Shown: one piece after another, positions 49,518-58,723 of the stretch
How the letters are laid out: every line of letters begins with the position of its first letter
Numbering within the stretch: position 1 is the first letter of the stretch
Source of the DNA: Rhodococcus sp. ARC_M5
GTDB taxonomy: Bacteria > Actinomycetota > Actinomycetes > Mycobacteriales > Mycobacteriaceae
Direction: 5' to 3'
Length of the DNA: 64,000 bases
Assembly (NCBI RefSeq): GCF_022810405.1
Contig: NZ_JALGQE010000023.1
Span: 1 to 64,000 of the forward strand
Program-made: the position numbers and the translations under genes
Notes under the pieces: generated by a model
Told to the model about the DNA's origin: nothing
The model's database searches: none
Seen by the model: the letters and a program-made list of their open reading frames with translations, nothing else

Positions 49518-50846
49518 TTGACGCAGGACTTCGCACCGACGGCGACGGCACCGCACCCGAGAGGCGTGACGAACCGCGTACTCGCCGATCTCGATCCCGA
49601 GGTGCACCGCGCGATCAGTGCCGAGCTCGGCCGCCAGCAGAACACGCTCGAGATGATCGCCAGCGAGAACTTCGCGCCGCTGGCCGTGATGCAGGCACAG
49701 GGCTCGGTACTGACGAACAAGTACGCCGAGGGCTACCCCGGCCGTCGCTACTACGGCGGATGCGAAAACGTCGACGTCATGGAGCAACTCGCGATCGACC
49801 GGCTGAATGCCTTGTTCGGATCGTCGTTCGCCAACGTGCAGCCGCACTCTGGTGCCCAGGCCAATGCCGCTGCGATGGCGGCACTGCTGCAGCCGGGCGA
49901 TTCGATTCTCGGTCTCGCACTTGCCCATGGCGGACACCTGACGCACGGCATGAAGCTGAACTTTTCGGGCAAGCTCTACGACGTCTCGGCCTACCACGTC
50001 CGCGAGCACGACCATCTCGTCGATATGGCAGAGGTGGAGCGCCTCGCGCGCGAGCACCGTCCGAAGCTGATCATGGCCGGCTGGTCCGCCTACCCCCGTC
50101 ACCTCGACTTCGCCGAATTCCGCCGTATCGCAGACGACGTCGGTGCCTACCTGATGGTGGACATGGCGCACTTCGCGGGGCTCGTCGCTGCCGGACTGCA
50201 CCCGTCACCGGTACCGCACGCACACGTGGTCACCTCCACCACGCACAAGACGCTCGGCGGCCCACGCGGTGGTGTGATCATCACCAACGACGCCGCTCTG
50301 GCCAAGAAGTTCAATTCCTCGGTCTTCCCGGGCCAGCAGGGTGGACCGTTGGAGCATGTCATCGCAGCCAAGGCAGTGTCCTTCAAACTCGCTGCCGAAG
50401 AAGACTTTCGGGAACGGCAGGCGCGCACCCTCGAAGGCGCGAAGATCCTGGCCGACCGACTGCTGACCGAGGACGCAGCAGCCGCAGGCATCGACGTGGT
50501 CTCGGGCGGCACCGACGTCCATCTCGTCCTCGTGGACCTGCGCACGTCCGAACTGGACGGCAAGCAGGCCGAGGACAGACTGCATCACGTGGGAATCACA
50601 GTGAACCGCAACGCAGTTCCATTCGATCCACGGCCGCCCATGGTGAGTTCAGGAGTCCGCATCGGCACCCCGGCCCTCGCGACCCGCGGCCTGGACGCCA
50701 CGGCGTTCGCCGAGGTCTCCGACGTCATCGCTCACGCGTTGCGTCCCGACACCGACGACCGAGGCCTCGATGCACTGCGAATCCGGGTCGAATCCGTTGC
50801 CGCGCAGTTCCCCCTCTACTCCGACCTGACGGAAGGCTACCGATGA
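49518..50846 (+). CDS. glyA: Serine hydroxymethyltransferase
   Basis: The 442-residue PLP enzyme interconverts serine + THF and glycine + 5,10-methylene-THF. Conserved elements are IASENFAP, the GGHLTHG His cluster, MVDMAHFAG, and the PLP lysine in STTHKTLGGPRGG (Lys244). The start is TTG 49518, since a good ribosome site (AGAAGGG) precedes it and no in-frame ATG exists. It begins an operon with sarcosine oxidase. There it can convert the glycine and methylene-THF released by demethylation into serine, so it is probably a pathway-specific copy. Confidence 0.94.
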   Translation: MTQDFAPTATAPHPRGVTNRVLADLDPEVHRAISAELGRQQNTLEMIASENFAPLAVMQAQGSVLTNKYAEGYPGRRYYGGCENVDVMEQLAIDRLNALFGSSFANVQPHSGAQANAAAMAALLQPGDSILGLALAHGGHLTHGMKLNFSGKLYDVSAYHVREHDHLVDMAEVERLAREHRPKLIMAGWSAYPRHLDFAEFRRIADDVGAYLMVDMAHFAGLVAAGLHPSPVPHAHVVTSTTHKTLGGPRGGVIITNDAALAKKFNSSVFPGQQGGPLEHVIAAKAVSFKLAAEEDFRERQARTLEGAKILADRLLTEDAAAAGIDVVSGGTDVHLVLVDLRTSELDGKQAEDRLHHVGITVNRNAVPFDPRPPMVSSGVRIGTPALATRGLDATAFAEVSDVIAHALRPDTDDRGLDALRIRVESVAAQFPLYSDLTEGYR

Positions 50847-52081
50847 CCGCCCCCGCAAACCCACCGGGCGCACATCTGCCCGACCACCCGGACTTCCTGT
50901 GGCGCAACCCCGAACCGAAGAAGTCCTACGACGTCGTGATCATCGGCGGCGGCGGACACGGCCTGGCCACCGCGCACTACCTCGCCAAGAACCACGGCAT
51001 CACCAATGTCGCTGTGCTGGAGAAGGGATGGCTCGCCGGTGGGAACATGGCGCGCAACACCACCCTCATCCGGTCGAACTACCTGTGGGACGAGAGCGCC
51101 CGCATCTACGAGCACTCCCTGAAGCTGTGGGAAGGGCTCGCCGACGACCTCGACTACCCCATCCTGTTCAGCCAGCGCGGCGTCCTCAACCTCGCGCACA
51201 GCCTGCAGGACGTGCGCGACAGCGTGCGACGCGTCGAGGCCAACCGGCTCAACGGCATCGACGCTCAATGGGTCGATCCTGACGAGGTCAAGAAGCTGTG
51301 CCCAATCGTCAACATCTCCGGCGACATTCGCTACCCGGTACTCGGTGCGACGTACCAGCCGCGCGCCGGTATCGCCAAGCACGACTACGTCGCCTGGGGA
51401 TTTGCCCGACGCGCCGACGCGGCCGGCATCGACATCATCCAGAATTGTGAGGTCACCGGCTTCACCACCGACGGCAATCGCGTCACCGGGGTCAAGACCA
51501 CGCGCGGCGACATCGCCACCGGCCAGGTTGCTCTGTGCGCGGCCGGGCACACCTCGACGTTGACGGACATGCTCGGCATCAAGACTCCACTGCAGAGCCA
51601 CCCGCTGCAGGCCCTCGTCTCGGAACTGCTCGAGCCCGTACATCCCACGGTCGTCATGTCGAATGCCGTGCACGTGTACGTCTCCCAGGCCCACAAGGGT
51701 GAACTGGTGATGGGCGCGGGCGTCGACTCGTACAACGGCTACGGCCAGCGCGGTGCCTTCCACATCATCGAACGGCAGATGGCCGCGGCGGTCGAGCTGT
51801 TCCCCGTCTTTGCTCGCGCGCATCTGCTGCGCACGTGGGCCGGCATCGTCGACGTCTGTCCCGACGCCTCCCCCATCGTCGGACGCACACCGTTCGACAA
51901 CGTTTTCCTCAATTGCGGTTGGGGCACGGGCGGATTCAAGGCGACCCCCGGTGCCGGTTGGTGCCTGGCCGACACGATCGCCAACGACGAGGTGCACGAG
52001 TACATCGCGCCGTTCAGTCTGGACCGCTTTGTCACGGGCGCATTGGTGGACGAGCACGGTGCCGCAGGCGTGGCCCACTAG
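50843..52081 (+). CDS. soxB: Sarcosine oxidase, beta subunit
   Basis: The 412-residue FAD protein has GGGGHGLATAHYLA (Rossmann, residues 35-48) and the C-terminal CGWGTGGFKATPGAG of SoxB. His180 in AKHDYVAWG is at the expected place of the His that covalently holds FMN at the subunit interface. SoxB oxidises sarcosine to glycine. The start overlaps glyA by ATGA, and soxD, soxA and soxG follow, as in the heterotetrameric Corynebacterium and Pseudomonas enzymes. Confidence 0.94.
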   Translation: MTAPANPPGAHLPDHPDFLWRNPEPKKSYDVVIIGGGGHGLATAHYLAKNHGITNVAVLEKGWLAGGNMARNTTLIRSNYLWDESARIYEHSLKLWEGLADDLDYPILFSQRGVLNLAHSLQDVRDSVRRVEANRLNGIDAQWVDPDEVKKLCPIVNISGDIRYPVLGATYQPRAGIAKHDYVAWGFARRADAAGIDIIQNCEVTGFTTDGNRVTGVKTTRGDIATGQVALCAAGHTSTLTDMLGIKTPLQSHPLQALVSELLEPVHPTVVMSNAVHVYVSQAHKGELVMGAGVDSYNGYGQRGAFHIIERQMAAAVELFPVFARAHLLRTWAGIVDVCPDASPIVGRTPFDNVFLNCGWGTGGFKATPGAGWCLADTIANDEVHEYIAPFSLDRFVTGALVDEHGAAGVAH

Positions 52082-52132
52082 TTTCTCCGCCCCGACACAC
52101 GCAGCACCCGAACGAGAAATCTTGGAGTGGCA

Positions 52133-52411
52133 ATGCAATTGATCGAATGCCCGTGGTGCGGGAGTCGAGAAGAGACCGAGTTCCACTACGGCGGCCAGGC
52201 GCACATCGCCTACCCCGAGGAGCCATCGGCACTCACCGACGAACAGTGGGCGCACTTCGTGTTCTTCCGCGACAACCCCAAGGGGCTCTTCGCAGAACGG
52301 TGGAGTCACAGCGCGGGGTGTAGGCGTTGGTTCAACGCCGTACGAGACACCGCCACCTACCGAATCCACAGTGTCTATCGCCTCGACGACCCGAAGCCGG
52401 TGAACCCATGA
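52133..52411 (+). CDS. soxD: Sarcosine oxidase, delta subunit (zinc-binding)
   Basis: This is a 92-residue protein. Cys6 and Cys9 (ECPWCG), His59 and Cys63 (HSAGC) occupy the same positions as the zinc ligands of known SoxD subunits. It stabilises the heterotetramer. ATG 52133 is preferred over GTG 52127 because of spacing from GGAG. It overlaps soxA by ATGA. Confidence 0.93.
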   Translation: MQLIECPWCGSREETEFHYGGQAHIAYPEEPSALTDEQWAHFVFFRDNPKGLFAERWSHSAGCRRWFNAVRDTATYRIHSVYRLDDPKPVNP

Positions 52412-55251
52412 CCGCATTCCGCACCGCATCCGGCGGCCGCATCGACCGCACGAGCACCTTCGACTTCACATTCGGCGGTTCTGCTCTGCAGGGACATCCC
52501 GGCGACACGCTGGCATCCGCGTTGCTCGCCAACGGCATTCATCAGGTGACCACCAGCATCAAGCTCGGCAGGCCCCGTGGATTCACCGCAGCATGGGCCG
52601 AGGACACCGGCGGACTCGTACAGATCGAGGAGCCGTTCCCCGAGCCGATGCTGCTCGCCACGACGATCGAGCTGTACGACGGCCTGGTCGCTCGGGGCAT
52701 CCCCGGACAGGGGCGGCTCGCCGAGATCTCCGACTCCGCCAAGTACGACGCCATGCACGCCCACGCCGACCTGTTGGTCGTCGGTGCCGGCCCGGCCGGT
52801 CTGACGGCCGCTCTGATCGCTGCCCGCAGCGGCGCTCGGGTGGTCGTCGTCGACGATCAGAGCGAATTCGGCGGCTCCCTGCTCGGCTCCGACGACGTCA
52901 TCGATGGCCGGCCGGCCCTGGACTGGGTTTCCGACGCGGTGACCGAGTTGTCGACCTTCCCCGACGTGACCCTGCTGCGCCGCACCACCGCGTTCGGTTC
53001 CTACGACGACGGCTTCGTGCTCGCCCTCGAGCGGCGCACCGATCACCTGGGATTGGAAGCTCCTGCAGCTCTGAGCCGTCAGCGCGTCTGGCGCATTCGA
53101 TCGCGTCACATCCTCGTGGCCACCGGTGCCCACGAACGTCCGGTCGTCTTCACCGACAACGACCGACCCGGAATCATGTTGGCGCACAGCGCACGTACGT
53201 TCCTGCATCGCTACGGCGTCACGGTGGGCACCGAGGCAGTGGTCTTCACCACCAACGACAGCGCGTACAAGGCAGCCGTCGATCTGCACGACGCAGGGGT
53301 CCGCATCGCGCGCATCGTCGATGCCCGCGCCGCGGCACCCGAATACTGGCTCGACCTGTGCCGCGAACGCGGTATCGAGGTACGCACCGGGAGTGTCGTG
53401 TCCGGCACCCACGGTGACACCCGCGTCACTCATGCACTGGTCACCGGGCCCGACGGTGCCACCGACACCGTGGCGTGCGACGTACTGCTCGTCAGCGGTG
53501 GTTGGAACCCCGCGGTGCACCTGTTCAGCCAAGCCCGCGGAAAACTGCGTTACGACGGCGAACTCGGCGCATTCGTGCCAGCTGACGACGTCGAGGGCAT
53601 CAGTGTCGCCGGATCGGCCTCGGGCGTGTTCGATCTGGCCGGATGCCTCCATGACGGAAGCACGGCCGCGGCGGGTGCGATGACCCGACTCGGCTTCGAT
53701 CCTCCCGAAACATCCCTTCCAACAGTTCAATCCGTGCCGAGCAGCGAGTCGCTGGTGCTGTGGCGGGTGCGTGACGACTTCGGAGCCGACAGCCAGTTCG
53801 TCGACGTGCAGCGTGACGCGACGGTGGCCGATCTGATCCGCGCCGTCGGCGCGGGCATGTCGTCGATGGAACACATCAAGCGCTACACCACGATCGGCAC
53901 AGCGCACGATCAGGGCAAGACCTCCGGTGTGGTGTCCTCGGGCATCGTGGCCGAGCTCCTCGACAAGCCGGTGGAGAACCTGGGCACCACCACGTTCCGA
54001 CCGCCGTACACCCCGGTGGCATTCGCGGCGCTGGCCGGACGTAATCGCGGCATGGCATTCGACCCGGAACGAGTTACGGCAGTGCATGATTGGCACGTCG
54101 CACGCGGCGCGGTCTTCGAGGACGTCGGACAGTGGAAGAGGCCCCGCTACTACCCACTGCCCGGCGAGGAGATGCACGACGCCGTGCTCCGCGAGTGCGC
54201 CGCCGTGCGTTCGGGTGTCGGCATGCTCGACGGTTCGACCCTCGGCAAGATCGACGTGCAGGGCCCGGACGCCGGTGTGGTGCTGGACATGTTCTACACG
54301 AACATGATGAGCAACTTGAAGGTCGGCATGGTGCGGTACGGCGTGATGTGCGGTACCGACGGCATGGTGATCGACGACGGCACCGTGATGCGTCTGGCCG
54401 ACGACCGGTTCCAGGTGTTCACCACCACCGGTGGCGCAGCAGGGATGCTCGACTGGATGGAGGAATGGCTGCAGACCGAGTGGCCGCACCTCGCGGTTCG
54501 GCTGACGTCGGTGACCGAGCAGTGGGCCACGTTCCCCGTCGTCGGACCGCGCTCCCGCGACCTCGTCGGCGAGATCTTTCCCGACATCGACGTCTCCAAC
54601 GAGGCGTTCCCGTTCATGGCCTGGCGGGACGCCTCGATCGACGGTGTACATGTACGCGTGGCGCGCATCAGCTTCTCCGGTGAACTGGCCTTCGAGGTGA
54701 ACATCGATTCCTGGCACGCCCACGCACTGTGGTCGCGGCTGATCGATGCGGGCGAGAAGTTCGGCATCACCCCGTACGGCACCGAGACCATGCACGTGCT
54801 GCGGGCCGAGAAGGGCTACCCGATCGTCGGCCAGGACACCGACGGTACCGTCACCCCGCAGGATCTCGGCATGAGCTGGGCGGTATCGAAGAAGAAGCTC
54901 GACTTCATCGGCAAGCGCTCGTTCGACCGAGCCGAGAACCGAAACCCGTTGCGCAAGCAGTTCGTCGGCCTTCTGCCGGTCGACCGGGAAACGGTCCTTC
55001 CGGAGGGATCGCAGATCATCGAACACTCCGACAGCGGCGTCCTGCCCGAACTTCCGGTACCGATGCTCGGCCACGTCACGTCGAGTTACGCCAGCGCTGA
55101 ATTGGGTCGGCCGTTCGGCTTGGCCCTGCTCGAGGCCGGGCGTGACCGACTCGGCGACATCCTGCACGTCCCGGTGGGCGACACCCTGGTCGCCGTGGAA
55201 GTCACCGGCTCCGTACTCGTCGACCCGGAAGGAAACCGCCGTGATGGCTGA
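52408..55251 (+). CDS. soxA: Sarcosine oxidase, alpha subunit
   Basis: The 947-residue protein has an N-terminal domain, an NAD-binding Rossmann domain (GAGPAG, residues 126-131) and a C-terminal GcvT-like folate-binding half (about 560-940, with SFSGELAFEVN and YGTETMHVLRAEKGY). The GcvT half captures the methyl carbon on tetrahydrofolate as 5,10-methylene-THF. Length and domain order match heterotetrameric sarcosine oxidase. It overlaps soxD and soxG at its two ends. Confidence 0.94.
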   Translation: MTAFRTASGGRIDRTSTFDFTFGGSALQGHPGDTLASALLANGIHQVTTSIKLGRPRGFTAAWAEDTGGLVQIEEPFPEPMLLATTIELYDGLVARGIPGQGRLAEISDSAKYDAMHAHADLLVVGAGPAGLTAALIAARSGARVVVVDDQSEFGGSLLGSDDVIDGRPALDWVSDAVTELSTFPDVTLLRRTTAFGSYDDGFVLALERRTDHLGLEAPAALSRQRVWRIRSRHILVATGAHERPVVFTDNDRPGIMLAHSARTFLHRYGVTVGTEAVVFTTNDSAYKAAVDLHDAGVRIARIVDARAAAPEYWLDLCRERGIEVRTGSVVSGTHGDTRVTHALVTGPDGATDTVACDVLLVSGGWNPAVHLFSQARGKLRYDGELGAFVPADDVEGISVAGSASGVFDLAGCLHDGSTAAAGAMTRLGFDPPETSLPTVQSVPSSESLVLWRVRDDFGADSQFVDVQRDATVADLIRAVGAGMSSMEHIKRYTTIGTAHDQGKTSGVVSSGIVAELLDKPVENLGTTTFRPPYTPVAFAALAGRNRGMAFDPERVTAVHDWHVARGAVFEDVGQWKRPRYYPLPGEEMHDAVLRECAAVRSGVGMLDGSTLGKIDVQGPDAGVVLDMFYTNMMSNLKVGMVRYGVMCGTDGMVIDDGTVMRLADDRFQVFTTTGGAAGMLDWMEEWLQTEWPHLAVRLTSVTEQWATFPVVGPRSRDLVGEIFPDIDVSNEAFPFMAWRDASIDGVHVRVARISFSGELAFEVNIDSWHAHALWSRLIDAGEKFGITPYGTETMHVLRAEKGYPIVGQDTDGTVTPQDLGMSWAVSKKKLDFIGKRSFDRAENRNPLRKQFVGLLPVDRETVLPEGSQIIEHSDSGVLPELPVPMLGHVTSSYASAELGRPFGLALLEAGRDRLGDILHVPVGDTLVAVEVTGSVLVDPEGNRRDG

Positions 55252-55822
55252 CCGTCTCGCCACCAGAAGTCCACTCGCAGAAACAGTTCTGCCGGACTCG
55301 CCTGCTGTCCGCATCGTGGAGGAGCCGTTCATGGCCGGGATCGACCTGTGGGTCGACCCGAACGGACCGGGCGGTGCCGCCGCCTCGGCCGAGCTCGGCA
55401 CCGAGCTCCCCGGCCCAGGCCGCGTCGCCGAGGGCACGAACACCACGGTCATCTGGCTCGGCCCCGAGGAGTGGTTGGTGATCGGAGCCGGCCTCGATCC
55501 GGTCGAACTCGAACACCGTCTCGGATCGGCCGTACGCGAACACCGAGGTGCAGCAACGGACGTGTCCGCTCAGCGAACCAGTCTGCGGCTGACCGGTTCC
55601 CGAGCCCGCGAGGTGTTGGCGAAGGGATGCTCGATCGATCTGCACCCCCGCGTCTTTCCGGCAGGGTCGACGGTACAGACGATGCTGTCGATGGCAGGCA
55701 TGATCCTCATCGCCTGCGACGACACGGGAACGGACTACCGCATCCTCGTGCGCTCGTCGTTCGCACGCTATCTCGCAACCTGGCTGACCGACGCGGCCGA
55801 GGAATACACCGACGTCGGCTGA
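55244..55822 (+). CDS. soxG: Sarcosine oxidase, gamma subunit
   Basis: The 192-residue protein is GcvT-related (WLGPEEWLVIGAG, TDVSAQRTSLRLTGSRAREVLAKGC). This is the usual small fourth subunit of sarcosine oxidase. ATG 55244 overlaps the soxA stop by eight bases; GTG 55241 is also possible. It completes the soxBDAG set. Confidence 0.92.
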   Translation: MADRLATRSPLAETVLPDSPAVRIVEEPFMAGIDLWVDPNGPGGAAASAELGTELPGPGRVAEGTNTTVIWLGPEEWLVIGAGLDPVELEHRLGSAVREHRGAATDVSAQRTSLRLTGSRAREVLAKGCSIDLHPRVFPAGSTVQTMLSMAGMILIACDDTGTDYRILVRSSFARYLATWLTDAAEEYTDVG

Positions 55823-55864
55823 GTCGGACCGCTGGAACCCCGCGCGAGAGAAAAGGTGATCGCA

Positions 55865-56782
55865 GTGCTCACGACCGTCTCCACAGCTACACGGGCAGCC
55901 GATGCCCGCGACCGACTGCTGACCCGCCTGACAACCTCGCATCCCGTCGTCTGCGGAATCGTCAACGTGACCCCGGATTCGTTCTCCGATGGCGGTCTGT
56001 TTCTGGACTCGGATCGTGCTGTGGCACATGCACTGTCGATGGTCGACGACGGAGCCGAGCTGCTCGACATCGGCGGTGAGTCGACCCGTCCCGGGGCAAT
56101 CCCACCCACCGTCCGGGAGGAAATCGCCCGAGTCGTCCCGGTGATCGACGCACTGTCCAGGCGGACGTCGACACCGCTGTCGGTCGATACCTCACGACCC
56201 GAGGTGATGCGGGAAGCGGTGCGCGCCGGAGCGAGTGTGATCAACGACGTTCGTGCCCTTCGCCTTCCCGGTGCACTGGCCGCAGCAGCCGAGCTGGGCG
56301 CCGCTGTGTGTCTGACGCACATGCTGGGCGAGCCGTCGACGATGCAGCATTCCCCTCGCTACGGCGACGTCACCGCAGAAGTGTGCGAGTTTCTCGAAGA
56401 CCGGGCCGCTGACTGCATCCGGGCCGGCATCCCGGCCTACCGCATCCTGGTCGACCCTGGCTTCGGATTCGGAAAGACCCTCGAACACAATCTACAACTG
56501 CTTCAGGGCCTTCGAACGCTCACCGCGGGCGGCAGACCGATCATGGCCGGTGTGTCGCGCAAGGGGATGATCGGTGCCATCACCGGCCGAGAGGTCGACG
56601 GCCGACTCGCCGGATCACTCACCGCCGCAATCATCGCGGCTCAGAACGGGGCGTCACTCCTGCGGGTCCACGACGTCGCCGCCACCATCGACGCACTGGC
56701 CGTGCTCCGGGCAGTGCGTTCGCTCGACGTAGTGCACTCACATCCAAGTCACCCCATGACGAATGCCGAGGCCACCCCATGA
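55865..56782 (+). CDS. folP: Dihydropteroate synthase, in the sarcosine oxidase operon
   Basis: The 305-residue enzyme has all DHPS motifs: NVTPDSFSDGG, GGESTRPGA, SVDT, INDV, DPGFGFGKT, SRKG and RVHDV. It joins p-aminobenzoate to dihydropterin, a folate-synthesis step. GTG 55865 is chosen for AAAGG eight bases upstream; GTG 55856 is possible. No other folate synthesis genes are nearby, so this is probably a second copy expressed with folate-consuming sarcosine oxidase. It overlaps the next gene by ATGA. Confidence 0.92.
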   Translation: MLTTVSTATRAADARDRLLTRLTTSHPVVCGIVNVTPDSFSDGGLFLDSDRAVAHALSMVDDGAELLDIGGESTRPGAIPPTVREEIARVVPVIDALSRRTSTPLSVDTSRPEVMREAVRAGASVINDVRALRLPGALAAAAELGAAVCLTHMLGEPSTMQHSPRYGDVTAEVCEFLEDRAADCIRAGIPAYRILVDPGFGFGKTLEHNLQLLQGLRTLTAGGRPIMAGVSRKGMIGAITGREVDGRLAGSLTAAIIAAQNGASLLRVHDVAATIDALAVLRAVRSLDVVHSHPSHPMTNAEATP

Positions 56783-57189
56783 CCGCATCCCTCTCCTCCG
56801 CCCGCCGGCTCTTCAGCACCGAGCACGGCTGGATGGCCGTCGACCCGTTCGGCTCACCCGCCCAGACCCCGAGCCGAGTGGGAGTGACACCTGCGGCGTT
56901 CGACGGCGCGGCCGACGTTCTGAGCGTCGACCTCCCGGCAGTACGTGCCGAGCTCACCGCAGGTGAGGCGTGCGGCACCATCCACACCTCCGCCGGATCC
57001 GTCACGGTGTACGCCCCGGCGAGCGGCATGGTCACGATCGTCAATTCCGCTGTGCACGAGGACCCGTCGATCGTGGCCGTGGACCCACTCGGTGCCGGCT
57101 GGCTGTTCGCCATCCTGACTCCCGCCGCCGCGTCGTTCGAGGCCCTCACCACGCGCGAGCCCACCGACGCAGTTCGGGTGGACTCATGA
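56779..57189 (+). CDS. GcvH-like protein lacking the lipoyl-lysine
   Basis: The 136-residue protein aligns by eye to glycine-cleavage H protein throughout: FSTEHGWMAVD, VGVTPAA, VLSVDLPAVRAELTAGEACG, VYAPASGMVTIVN and DPLGAGWLFAI. Where H protein has ESVKA with the lipoylated lysine, this protein has HTSAGS; the lysine position is Ala72. It cannot carry lipoate in the normal way. It lies between folP and sdaA with ATGA overlaps on both sides and is clearly maintained in the operon. A structural or non-lipoyl role is inferred. Confidence 0.85.
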   Translation: MTASLSSARRLFSTEHGWMAVDPFGSPAQTPSRVGVTPAAFDGAADVLSVDLPAVRAELTAGEACGTIHTSAGSVTVYAPASGMVTIVNSAVHEDPSIVAVDPLGAGWLFAILTPAAASFEALTTREPTDAVRVDS

Positions 57190-58568
57190 CCATCAGTGTG
57201 TTCGACCTCTTCTCCGTCGGAGTCGGCCCCTCGAGTTCGCATACCGTCGGCCCGATGCGCGCGGCCGCTCGATTCGTCGACGATCTGCGCACCATGTCGG
57301 CCTTCGAGGACGTTCGAGAGGTGGCGGTGGACCTGTACGGCTCACTGGCCGCGACCGGAGCAGGACACGGCACCATGACCGCCGTACTGCTGGGTCTGGA
57401 AGGCTTTGCACCCGAGAGCATTTCGACCCAGATCATGGAGGAGCGTCAGGCATCGATGGCGGCCACCGGTCGCATCGTCTTCGGTGGTCACCGCGAGATC
57501 GACCTGGCGGTCGACGACATCGTGCTGCGCCCGCTGACGGTCTTGCCGTTCCATCCCAACGGAATGAAGCTGACTGCCCGCGCGGCGGACTCGACCGAAC
57601 TGCACACCGAGATCTACTTCTCGATCGGTGGGGGCTTCGTGGTCACCGAGGCACAAAGCGTGGAGGCCGTCGCGCCCCTCGCCTCGTCGAACGGATTCGG
57701 GTCGGCCAAGGAACTGCTCCAGCTCTGCGAGCGGCGACGCTGCAGCATCAGTGACGTCATGACCGAGGTCGAACTCGAGCGCCGGACGCACGACGAGATC
57801 TGGGACGGGCTGCTGCACATCCGTGACGTCATGGTCGAGTGCGAGGTTCGCGGCATCTCTCGCGACGGCTACCTTCCCGGCGCGCTCGGAGTGCGGCGTC
57901 GAGCTCGCGACTGGTTTCTACGGCTCGCCGCCGAGGATCCGCACCGCTCGAGCGAATTCGCCGAGGACTGGGTCAATCTCGTCGCGCTCGCGGTCAACGA
58001 GGAGAACGCGTCGGGCGGGCGAATCGTGACAGCACCCACCAACGGCGCGGCGGGCATCATCCCGGCCGTGCTGCACTACGCCACTCGCTACACCGCCAAC
58101 GGGGTCGCCGATCCCGACGGCAGCACGGTGCGCTTTCTGCTCACCGCAGGCGCGATCGGGTCGCTCTACAAGGAGATGGCCTCGATCTCGGGTGCCGAAG
58201 TGGGCTGCCAGGGCGAGGTGGGTTCGGCTGCCTCGATGGCCGCCGCCGGTCTGGCCGAGGTACTGGGCGGCACACCGGAACAGGTGGAGAACGCGGCCGA
58301 GATCGCGATGGAACACAGCCTCGGTCTGACGTGCGACCCTATCGGCGGGCTGGTACAGATTCCCTGCATCGAACGCAACGCCATCTCGGCCGGCAAGGCA
58401 ATCAATGCGGCACGGATGGCGTTGCGCGGCAACGGCACTCACCGCGTCAGCCTGGACCAGGTGATCGAGACCATGCGCTCCACCGGGGCCGACATGCACT
58501 CCAAATACAAGGAAACCTCCAGCGGCGGACTCGCGATCAACGTGCCGGTCAGTTTCGTGGAATGTTAG
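57186..58568 (+). CDS. sdaA: L-serine ammonia-lyase (iron-sulfur type)
   Basis: The 460-residue single-chain enzyme has SSSHTVGPMRAA near the start (residues about 16-27), and the C-terminal motifs GCQGEVGSAASMA and LTCDPIGGLVQIPCIER that hold the 4Fe-4S cluster. It converts serine to pyruvate and ammonia. In this operon it consumes the serine made by GlyA, ending the route from betaine to central metabolism. The start overlaps the GcvH-like gene by ATGA. Confidence 0.93.
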   Translation: MTISVFDLFSVGVGPSSSHTVGPMRAAARFVDDLRTMSAFEDVREVAVDLYGSLAATGAGHGTMTAVLLGLEGFAPESISTQIMEERQASMAATGRIVFGGHREIDLAVDDIVLRPLTVLPFHPNGMKLTARAADSTELHTEIYFSIGGGFVVTEAQSVEAVAPLASSNGFGSAKELLQLCERRRCSISDVMTEVELERRTHDEIWDGLLHIRDVMVECEVRGISRDGYLPGALGVRRRARDWFLRLAAEDPHRSSEFAEDWVNLVALAVNEENASGGRIVTAPTNGAAGIIPAVLHYATRYTANGVADPDGSTVRFLLTAGAIGSLYKEMASISGAEVGCQGEVGSAASMAAAGLAEVLGGTPEQVENAAEIAMEHSLGLTCDPIGGLVQIPCIERNAISAGKAINAARMALRGNGTHRVSLDQVIETMRSTGADMHSKYKETSSGGLAINVPVSFVEC

Positions 58569-58587
58569 AGCGTGGAGTGCTAGAGCA

Positions 58588-58671
58588 GAACCTCACACCC
58601 CTTTTCGAGGGTGCGCGCTGATTCTCCGCACAGGGAACCAGCGCGCACCCGGCAGAAAGGGTGTGAGGTTC
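58588..58671. repeat. Long imperfect inverted repeat downstream of sdaA
   Basis: The arms of 33 bases (58588-58620 and 58639-58671) surround an 18-base loop. Outer 13 bases (GAACCTCACACCC) and inner 12 bases (GGGTGCGCGCTG) pair perfectly, and the eight between do not. It begins 19 bases after the sdaA stop, next to a second hairpin. This could be a terminator or a small palindromic repeat element. Confidence 0.6.
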
Positions 58672-58674
58672 ACG

Positions 58675-58714
58675 CACGAGGGGCCCGTACCGATTCCGGT
58701 ACGGGCCCCTCGTG
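58675..58714. terminator. Bidirectional terminator hairpin between sdaA and purU
   Basis: An 18-base perfect stem (CACGAGGGGCCCGTACCG and its complement) has a four-base loop ATTC. It lies in the gap between convergent sdaA and purU, 10 bases from the purU stop. No strong T-run follows, as is common in actinobacteria, so the stem alone may stop both transcripts. Confidence 0.85.
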
Positions 58715-58723
58715 TGAGTCGGC

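Noticed and set aside
49493..50842. In-frame upstream extension of soxB across glyA
   Set aside because: The extension is an out-of-frame reading of glyA. ATG 50843 gives the proper SoxB N-terminus and overlaps the glyA stop.
52375..55452. Frame of about 1000 codons on the minus strand opposite soxA
   Set aside because: soxA is certain on the plus strand. The antisense translation is His/Val/Gly-rich with no domain.
56779..57189. Call as a functional glycine cleavage H protein (gcvH)
   Set aside because: The lipoyl-lysine position is Ala, and gcvP and gcvT are not in the operon.
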